A DNA stretch of 64,000 nucleotides, taken from Rhodococcus sp. OK519. Its GTDB lineage: Bacteria; Actinomycetota; Actinomycetes; Mycobacteriales; Mycobacteriaceae. The stretch lies in assembly GCF_003051005.1 (NCBI RefSeq), contig NZ_QAOW01000007.1, positions 186,001-250,000 on the forward strand. Reading direction: 5' to 3'. The notes under the pieces are model-generated. The model was given only the letters and a program-made list of their open reading frames with translations. It was not told where the DNA came from and did no database searches. This document shows positions 58,980 to 64,000 of the stretch, one piece after another (position 1 is the stretch's first letter; each line of letters opens with the position of its first letter). Both the position numbers and the translations under genes were made by a program.

Positions 58980-60935
58980 ATGGTTGCACCGACCGAGGTG
59001 ACGGAGGAACAGGCGCGGGCGGTCGCCGAGGAGGCCCGCGAGAGCGGGTGGGACAAACCGTCCTTCGCCAAGGAGTTGTTCCTCGGCCGGTTCCGACTCG
59101 ATCTCGTCCATCCGTTCCCGGTGCCGACGCCCGACGACGCCGCCCGCACCGAGCGGTTTCTCGTGAAACTTCGCGACTACTGCGACGGCCTGGACGGGTC
59201 GGTGATCGAGCGGGACTCGCTGATCCCCGACGACTACGTCCGTGGGTTCGCCGAACTGGGCTGCTTCGGGCTCAAGATCCCGGAGGAGTACGGCGGCCTT
59301 GGCCTGTCGCAAGTGGCCTACAACCGGGCACTGATGCTCGTGGGTTCGGTGCACGCGAGCCTGGGGGCACTGCTGTCGGCACACCAGTCGATCGGCGTCC
59401 CGGAACCGCTGAAACTGGCAGGAACCGACGAGCAGAAGCGAAAGTTCCTGCCGCGCTGCGCGAAAGGCGCGATCTCGGCGTTCCTGCTCACCGAACCCGA
59501 CGTCGGCTCGGATCCCGCCCGGATGGCGTCGACTGCCACTCCCGTCGAGGACGGGCGCGCCTACCTGCTCGACGGCGTCAAGCTGTGGACCACCAACGGC
59601 GTGGTGGCGGAACTACTGGTGGTGATGGCGCGGGTGCCGCGGACTGAGGGGAATCGCGGGGGTGTCAGCGCCTTCGTGGTGGAGGCCGATTCCCCCGGCG
59701 TCACCGTCGAACGCCGCAACTCGTTCATGGGCCTGCGTGGAATCGAGAATGGTGTCACCCGCATGCACCGAGTGCGGGTACCGGCCGAGAATCTGATCGG
59801 ACGCGAGGGCGACGGCCTCAAGATCGCGCTCACCACGCTCAACGCGGGCAGGCTCGCGATCCCGGCACTGTGCACCGCATCCGGGAAGTGGTCGCTCAAG
59901 ATCGCCCGCGAGTGGTCTGCCGAGCGAGTGCAGTGGGGCCGCCCTGTAGGCGAACACGGCGCGGTCGCGTCCAAGATCTCGTTCATCGCGGCCACCACGT
60001 TCGCGCTCGAGGCGACGCTGACGCTGTCGGGCCAGATGGCCGACGAGGGCCGCAACGACATCCGCATCGAGGCGGCGCTGGCCAAGCTGTGGGCCAGTGA
60101 GATGGCGTGCACGATCGCCGACGAACTCGTCCAGATCCGCGGCGGCCGCGGCTACGAGACCGCCGAGTCTCTGGCGGCGCGGGGCGAGCGCGCCGTGCCG
60201 GCCGAGCAGATGCTGCGCGACCTGCGGATCAACCGGATCTTCGAGGGCTCCAGCGAGATCATGCGACTGCTCATCGCGCGCGAGGCGGTGGACGCGCACC
60301 TGAGTGCGGCCGGTGACCTCGCAGATCCCGACGCCGACCTGCAGCACAAGGCCAGAGCGGCACTCGGGGCCAGCGGCTTCTACGCCAAGTGGCTGCCGCA
60401 TCTCATCTCGGGAAAGGGCCAGCTGCCCACGTCGTACGGTGAATTCGGTTCGTTGGCGACGCATCTGCGCTTCGTCGAGCGCAACGCCCGCAAGCTCGCG
60501 CGGTCCACGTTCTACGGGATGGCGCGCTGGCAGGCCGGGATGGAGAAGCACCAGTCGTTCCTGGGTCGCGTCGTCGACATCGGGGCCGAACTGTTCGCGA
60601 TGTCCGCTGCCTGCGTGCGCGCCGAGATGGACCGCACCGAGGATTCCGTCCGCGGTGCGTCCGCCGTGGATCTCGCCGACGCGTTCTGTCAGCAGTCGCG
60701 ACTGCGGATCGACCGCCTGTTCGCGGCGCTGTGGGAGAACACCGACGACACCGACCACCGGGTCGCACGCAGCGTCCTCGGCGGCGAGTTCACCTGGCTC
60801 GAAGCCGGTGTGCTCGACCAGACCGAGGGCACCGGGCCGTGGATCGCTTCCTGGGCGCCGGGGCCGTCGACGGAGGCGAACCTGGCGCGCCGATTCCCGA
60901 CCGCGACCGTCGAGGGAGCCGCCTCAACGTCGTGA
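58980..60935 (+). CDS. VLCAD-like acyl-CoA dehydrogenase
   Basis: FAD-dependent alpha,beta-dehydrogenation of an acyl-CoA. The 651-aa protein is long for the family, with an extra C-terminal domain of about 170 residues as in VLCAD/ACAD9. It has ISAFLLTEPDVGSDPARM, LWTTNG, the RGGRGYE motif and the catalytic glutamate in RIFEGSSEIMRLLIAREAV (about 425). GAGGAGG precedes the ATG. Monocistronic; divergent from the DUF1214 remnant. Confidence 0.9.
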   Translation: MVAPTEVTEEQARAVAEEARESGWDKPSFAKELFLGRFRLDLVHPFPVPTPDDAARTERFLVKLRDYCDGLDGSVIERDSLIPDDYVRGFAELGCFGLKIPEEYGGLGLSQVAYNRALMLVGSVHASLGALLSAHQSIGVPEPLKLAGTDEQKRKFLPRCAKGAISAFLLTEPDVGSDPARMASTATPVEDGRAYLLDGVKLWTTNGVVAELLVVMARVPRTEGNRGGVSAFVVEADSPGVTVERRNSFMGLRGIENGVTRMHRVRVPAENLIGREGDGLKIALTTLNAGRLAIPALCTASGKWSLKIAREWSAERVQWGRPVGEHGAVASKISFIAATTFALEATLTLSGQMADEGRNDIRIEAALAKLWASEMACTIADELVQIRGGRGYETAESLAARGERAVPAEQMLRDLRINRIFEGSSEIMRLLIAREAVDAHLSAAGDLADPDADLQHKARAALGASGFYAKWLPHLISGKGQLPTSYGEFGSLATHLRFVERNARKLARSTFYGMARWQAGMEKHQSFLGRVVDIGAELFAMSAACVRAEMDRTEDSVRGASAVDLADAFCQQSRLRIDRLFAALWENTDDTDHRVARSVLGGEFTWLEAGVLDQTEGTGPWIASWAPGPSTEANLARRFPTATVEGAASTS

Positions 60936-60955
60936 TGACGGCGGCTCCTCCCCCG

Positions 60956-61906
60956 TCAGTGCGCCGCGGCGTTCTTCCGCTTCGGAATCAGATGCGCGAC
61001 CAGGACCACGATCGCGCCGATGACGAGTCCGACAACTGCGGATGCCACGGTGCCCGCGGTCCAGGACAGGACGCCGCCGAAGCCGCCGTGCACGAGTTCA
61101 CCGAACCAGTGCTCGAGATCGTGGAGGCGGTCTGCCGGCCAATGGAATCCGGCCTCCCCGACGTTGACGAGCAGGATGTGGCCGCCGACCCACAGCATCG
61201 CGGCGATCCCGACGACGGTGAGCACCGACATCACCTTCGGCATCGCGGCCACGAGGCCACGACCGACGCGCTGGCTGACGGTCGAGTTGCGCTGGGCGAG
61301 TGCGAGGCCCACGTCGTCCATCTTCACGATCAGCGCGACGACGCCGTACACCAGGATGGTGATGAGGATCGCGACGACGATGAGGACCATCAGTCGGGTG
61401 AAGAACGGTTCGTCCTCGACCGACGACAGGGAGATCACCATGATCTCGGCGGACAGAATCAGGTCGGTGCGGATGGCGCTGCCGACCATCGCCTTCTCGC
61501 GCTCGGGTCCGTCCTGCGGCGCCGTCGTGTCCTCGTCCTCGTGATGACCACCGGTGAGCGCCTCGTAGACCTTCTCGGCGCCCTCGTAGCAGAGGAACAG
61601 ACCACCGGCGATCAGCAGATAGGGCAGTGCTTGCGGCAGGAACTGGCTGAGGATCATCGCGACCGGCAGGATGATCAGCAGCTTGTTGCGGATCGATCCG
61701 ATCGCGATCTTGCGGATGATCGGCAGCTCCCGCTTCGGCGAGAAGCCGTGCACGTAGCGGGGCGTGACGGCGGTGTCGTCCACGACCACCCCGGCCGCCT
61801 TGATGCTGGCCTTGCCGGCAGCAGCCCCGACGTCGTCGATGGATGCCGCCGCCGCTTTCGCGATCGCTGCGACGTCGTCGAAGAGGGCGACTAGACCACC
61901 AGCCAA
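60956..61906 (-). CDS. DUF808 family membrane protein
   Basis: A 316-aa inner-membrane protein matching the DUF808/YedI family: LAGGLVALFDDVAAIAKAAA, DDTAVTPRYVHGFSPKRELP, IWxIAxGSxRNK-type segment (here KIAIGSIRNKLLIILP), about six hydrophobic helices and an acidic His-rich loop (GGHHEDEDTTAPQ). Function not established; a transport-related role is assumed for the family. TTG 61906 is supported by GGGAGG 5 bp upstream; the longer open frame has no homology. Confidence 0.85.
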   Translation of the reverse strand: MAGGLVALFDDVAAIAKAAAASIDDVGAAAGKASIKAAGVVVDDTAVTPRYVHGFSPKRELPIIRKIAIGSIRNKLLIILPVAMILSQFLPQALPYLLIAGGLFLCYEGAEKVYEALTGGHHEDEDTTAPQDGPEREKAMVGSAIRTDLILSAEIMVISLSSVEDEPFFTRLMVLIVVAILITILVYGVVALIVKMDDVGLALAQRNSTVSQRVGRGLVAAMPKVMSVLTVVGIAAMLWVGGHILLVNVGEAGFHWPADRLHDLEHWFGELVHGGFGGVLSWTAGTVASAVVGLVIGAIVVLVAHLIPKRKNAAAH

Positions 61907-62044
61907 GGGAACCTCCCGGGTTCGGATGCGCTGAGCCGATCGCGGCTCGAACGAAACGGTACCCGGCCCAGGTGATCGGCCCGGCGAAGGTGGCCCCGCC
62001 CTCCCGACACCCTCGTGTCGGTGCCGTCGCGCACACTGGTCGCT

Positions 62045-63592
62045 GTGAGAACAGTGCTGGTCCCCGACGGCGACGGTGCCACGCTGATCCGGACCGACGA
62101 GTCCGGCGATCCGGTGGAAGCGCCGCGGCGCACGGCCGACGTCGCGGCGACGGTCCGGGAGATCGAGGCGACCGAGCATCCCCGCTGGGTGTGGGAGGAC
62201 ACCGCCCGGGTGTACCCACTGCTGCTGGCGGCCGGTGTGCGCGTGCAGCGCAGCCACGATCTGGCACTCACCGGGGCTTTGCTGGACGCGCGGGCCGGAC
62301 GGTTCGTTCCGGTCGCCGAGGCGCCTGTCGACGACCGACTGGGGCTGTTCGACGCGATCCCGTGGACGGCACCCGACGTGGTGCTCGGGCGGCACCGACG
62401 GCAGGCCGAGGCTGTCGAGGGCGATCCGCAGTTGCGACTGCTGGTGGCCGCCGAATCCGCGGGTGGGCTCGCGGCGGCCGAGATGGGTTTCGACGGCCTG
62501 CCGTTCTCGGCGGCCGCGCATCGGGCACTGCTCGAGAACGCGCTCGGAACGCGCGTGCCGGACGACATGCTGCCGGACCGTCTGCGCGCGGTCGCCGAGG
62601 AGGTGAGCGCCGCGTTCGGACGACAGGTCAATCCGGCGTCGCACCTCGAGGTGGTCGCCGCCTTCGCCCGCGACGGAATAGAACTGCAGTCGACCCGGGC
62701 GTACCTGCTGCGGGAGATCGATCATCCGGCCGTCGAACCGCTGCTGCGCTACCGCGACCTGGCCAAGCTGCACAGCACCAACGGCTGGACATGGCTGGAC
62801 GCGTGGGTCCGGGGCGACCGCTTCCGGCCGGTGTACGTGCCCGGCGGCGTGGTGTCCGGACGCTGGGCCAGCCGCGGCGGCGGCGCACTACAGATTCCGA
62901 AGGCGTTGCGCACCAGCGTGATCGCCGAACCCGGCCACACCCTCGTGATCGCCGACGCCGGACAGCTCGAGCCGCGGATCCTGGCCGCGATGTCGGCCGA
63001 CCCGCGCATGATGGCCGCCGCAGGCGCCGACGACCTGTACTCCCCCGTCGCAGCGGAGGCTTTCAACGGGGACCGCGCGAAGGCGAAGGTCGCCATCCTC
63101 GGCGTCCTGTACGGGGCGACCGCCGGGGACGCCCGCGCACTCCTGGCCATGCTGCGCAAGCGTTTTCCGACGGCCGTGCAGTTCGTCGAGGACGCCGCCC
63201 GCGCCGGCGAGCGCGGCGAGGTGGTCCATTCCCGGCTCGGGCGCGCCTGTCCCCCGCCGGATTCCGAGTGGTGGTCGAACGGGGACGCGCACGCGCGCGG
63301 CCGCTTCACCCGCAACTTCGTCGTGCAGGCCACGGCGTCGGAGTGGGCGCTGTGTCTGCTCGCGGATCTGCGCCGACGCCTCGCCGCCGCACCTGGCGAC
63401 GGCGAACTCGTGTTCTTCCAGCACGACGAGGTGATGGTGCACAGCCGCCACCCCGACGCCGCGGCCGCGCACGTCCTCGCCGCAGCCGAAGCGGCCACGC
63501 GACTCCTGTTCGGCGATACGCCCGTACGGTTTCCCATGGACGTGGAGATTCGGGATTGTTACGCCGCACCGGCGCCTTCGAACGCTGGATAA
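62045..63592 (+). CDS. PolA-like family A DNA polymerase lacking the 5' nuclease domain
   Basis: A 515-aa protein. The C-terminal half is a family A polymerase: motif A in IADAGQLEPRILAAMSADPR (about 305), motif B RAKAKVAILGVLYGA (about 345) and motif C FFQHDEVMVHS (about 460). The N-terminal part looks like a degenerate 3'-5' exonuclease domain; no 5' nuclease. It is a second polymerase typical of actinobacteria, not PolA itself; a repair role is inferred. GTG 62045 was chosen (MRTVLVPDGDG); GTG 62015 is an alternative. Confidence 0.85.
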   Translation: MRTVLVPDGDGATLIRTDESGDPVEAPRRTADVAATVREIEATEHPRWVWEDTARVYPLLLAAGVRVQRSHDLALTGALLDARAGRFVPVAEAPVDDRLGLFDAIPWTAPDVVLGRHRRQAEAVEGDPQLRLLVAAESAGGLAAAEMGFDGLPFSAAAHRALLENALGTRVPDDMLPDRLRAVAEEVSAAFGRQVNPASHLEVVAAFARDGIELQSTRAYLLREIDHPAVEPLLRYRDLAKLHSTNGWTWLDAWVRGDRFRPVYVPGGVVSGRWASRGGGALQIPKALRTSVIAEPGHTLVIADAGQLEPRILAAMSADPRMMAAAGADDLYSPVAAEAFNGDRAKAKVAILGVLYGATAGDARALLAMLRKRFPTAVQFVEDAARAGERGEVVHSRLGRACPPPDSEWWSNGDAHARGRFTRNFVVQATASEWALCLLADLRRRLAAAPGDGELVFFQHDEVMVHSRHPDAAAAHVLAAAEAATRLLFGDTPVRFPMDVEIRDCYAAPAPSNAG

Positions 63593-63740
63593 CGATTCGG
63601 TGGCGGCGCATTGCCCCAGGTCACGCTCGACCGTTACCGTTGAGATGCAGGTTGGGCAGACAGCCGGCGCCAGGGGAGCACGTGCCGCCGATGAGCTGCC
63701 GCTCGCGTCCCCTCCGTGTAGGTACTCAGTGAGGGCACCC
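63593..63740 (+). other. Possible structured leader before membrane-protein gene
   Basis: No coding sequence is seen in this 148-bp stretch. It contains AGGGGA (63672) that can pair with TCCCCT (63709) around GAGC/GCTC inner pairs, and a CAGCCGGCGCC segment. This may be a 5' regulatory RNA or only chance GC-rich pairing. Confidence 0.35.
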
Positions 63741-64000
63741 ATGACCCAAACGTTCTCTGTCCCGTCATCGCACATGTCGCCGTCTCGGCCGGAAGGTCGG
63801 CAGCTGACGACGTCCTCCGGACCCGACACCCGAGTGCCCGACGGCCGCGACACTGTCGCGCGCGAATGGTGCTGCGCCCTGCGGATCGCGCTCCTCTCGG
63901 CCGCGGCCGTCACTGCGGTGACACTGCTGTTCGGCGGCTCGCCCCTTCTCGCCGCGACCGCCGCCGCGCTCATTCTGCTCAGTGTCGTGGCCGCTGCAGT
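63741..64000 (+). CDS. Membrane-associated protein, N-terminal part (cut by window end)
   Basis: An open frame of at least 86 codons starting ATGACCCAAACGTTC. A polar N-terminus of about 45 residues (rich in Ser, Pro, Arg) precedes REWCCALRIALLSAAAVTAV and a second hydrophobic stretch (LLAATAAALILLSVVAAA) at the window edge, suggesting at least two membrane helices. No family can be assigned from this fragment. The ribosome binding site GAGGG is 6 nt from the ATG. Confidence 0.55.
   Translation, partial: MTQTFSVPSSHMSPSRPEGRQLTTSSGPDTRVPDGRDTVAREWCCALRIALLSAAAVTAVTLLFGGSPLLAATAAALILLSVVAAA

Noticed and set aside
60956-62773. Fusion of an N-terminal 289-codon region to the DUF808 protein
   Set aside because: That region is antisense to the PolA-like gene; DUF808 homology begins at TTG 61906 after GGGAGG.

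Overview
The window is high-GC actinobacterial chromosome, most likely Rhodococcus or a close relative. The evidence is the codon bias, the frequent GTG/TTG starts, start-stop overlaps of the ATGA/GTGA type, and the gene families present: a secreted class I cholesterol oxidase, a CYP116B (P450RhF-type) self-sufficient P450, a LimB-like monooxygenase, KstR2-like and EthR-like TetR repressors, a CFP30B-like antigen and a FadD19-like ligase. No rRNA, tRNA, CRISPR array, insertion sequence or phage gene was seen. The content is catabolic: seven SDRs, four oxygenase classes besides homogentisate dioxygenase, six NTF2/ketosteroid-isomerase-fold proteins, three MHS-type transporters plus a fourth MFS exporter-like protein, and nine or more local regulators.

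Layout. 1-5 kb: FadD19-like ligase (cut by the window edge), two SDRs, cholesterol oxidase and a CFP30B homologue, which look steroid or sterol related. 5.7-10 kb: an amidohydrolase, an Old Yellow Enzyme (OYE) homologue, then housekeeping genes (RNase H, AlkA-type glycosylase). 10-15 kb: a LimB-like monooxygenase/ADH/SDR operon divergent from a LuxR regulator, then FabG and a secreted NTF2-fold protein with a KstR-type box. 16-21 kb: an aldehyde dehydrogenase, three NTF2-fold proteins, a KstR2-like TetR and a second OYE homologue. One palindrome recurs in front of the TetR gene and both OYE transcription units. 21-25 kb: an alcohol dehydrogenase, alpha/beta hydrolase, EthR-like TetR and flavin monooxygenase, which together fit alcohol to ketone to ester to acid plus alcohol. 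25-33 kb: an SDR/ALDH pair, then an uncharacterised operon (DUF7064-like protein, crotonase, phosphotransferase and a pseudogene copy), and two paralogous TetR genes. One dyad operator recurs in front of both units.

33-38 kb holds a tightly overlapped homogentisate operon (hmgA, an unrecognised 308-aa gene, fahA, scoA, scoB). It is probably controlled by the nearby MarR, because the same operator lies before hmgA and marR. 39-44 kb: an IclR regulator, the CYP116B P450, an MHS transporter and an alpha/beta hydrolase. 44.7-50.3 kb: an uncharacterised operon (NTF2-fold, two SDRs, KstD-like flavoprotein, MHS transporter, second NTF2-fold) divergent from an IclR regulator. 51-55.7 kb: an MHS transporter, an aromatic-ring FAD monooxygenase fused to a DUF2783-like tail, and an MFS protein. 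55.8-64 kb: malic enzyme, LysR, a gene remnant, a VLCAD-type acyl-CoA dehydrogenase, a DUF808 membrane protein, a PolA-like polymerase and the start of a membrane protein.

The strongest leads for undescribed biology are five. They are the unknown gene inside the homogentisate operon, where no maleylacetoacetate isomerase is present; the KstR2-like regulon of paired NTF2 and OYE proteins; the IclR-flanked 44.7-50.3 kb operon; the perfect inverted repeat that can mask the ribosome binding site of cholesterol oxidase; and the KstR-type box in front of a secreted NTF2-fold protein. All family assignments come from reading the sequence and from memory of families; no database search was run.
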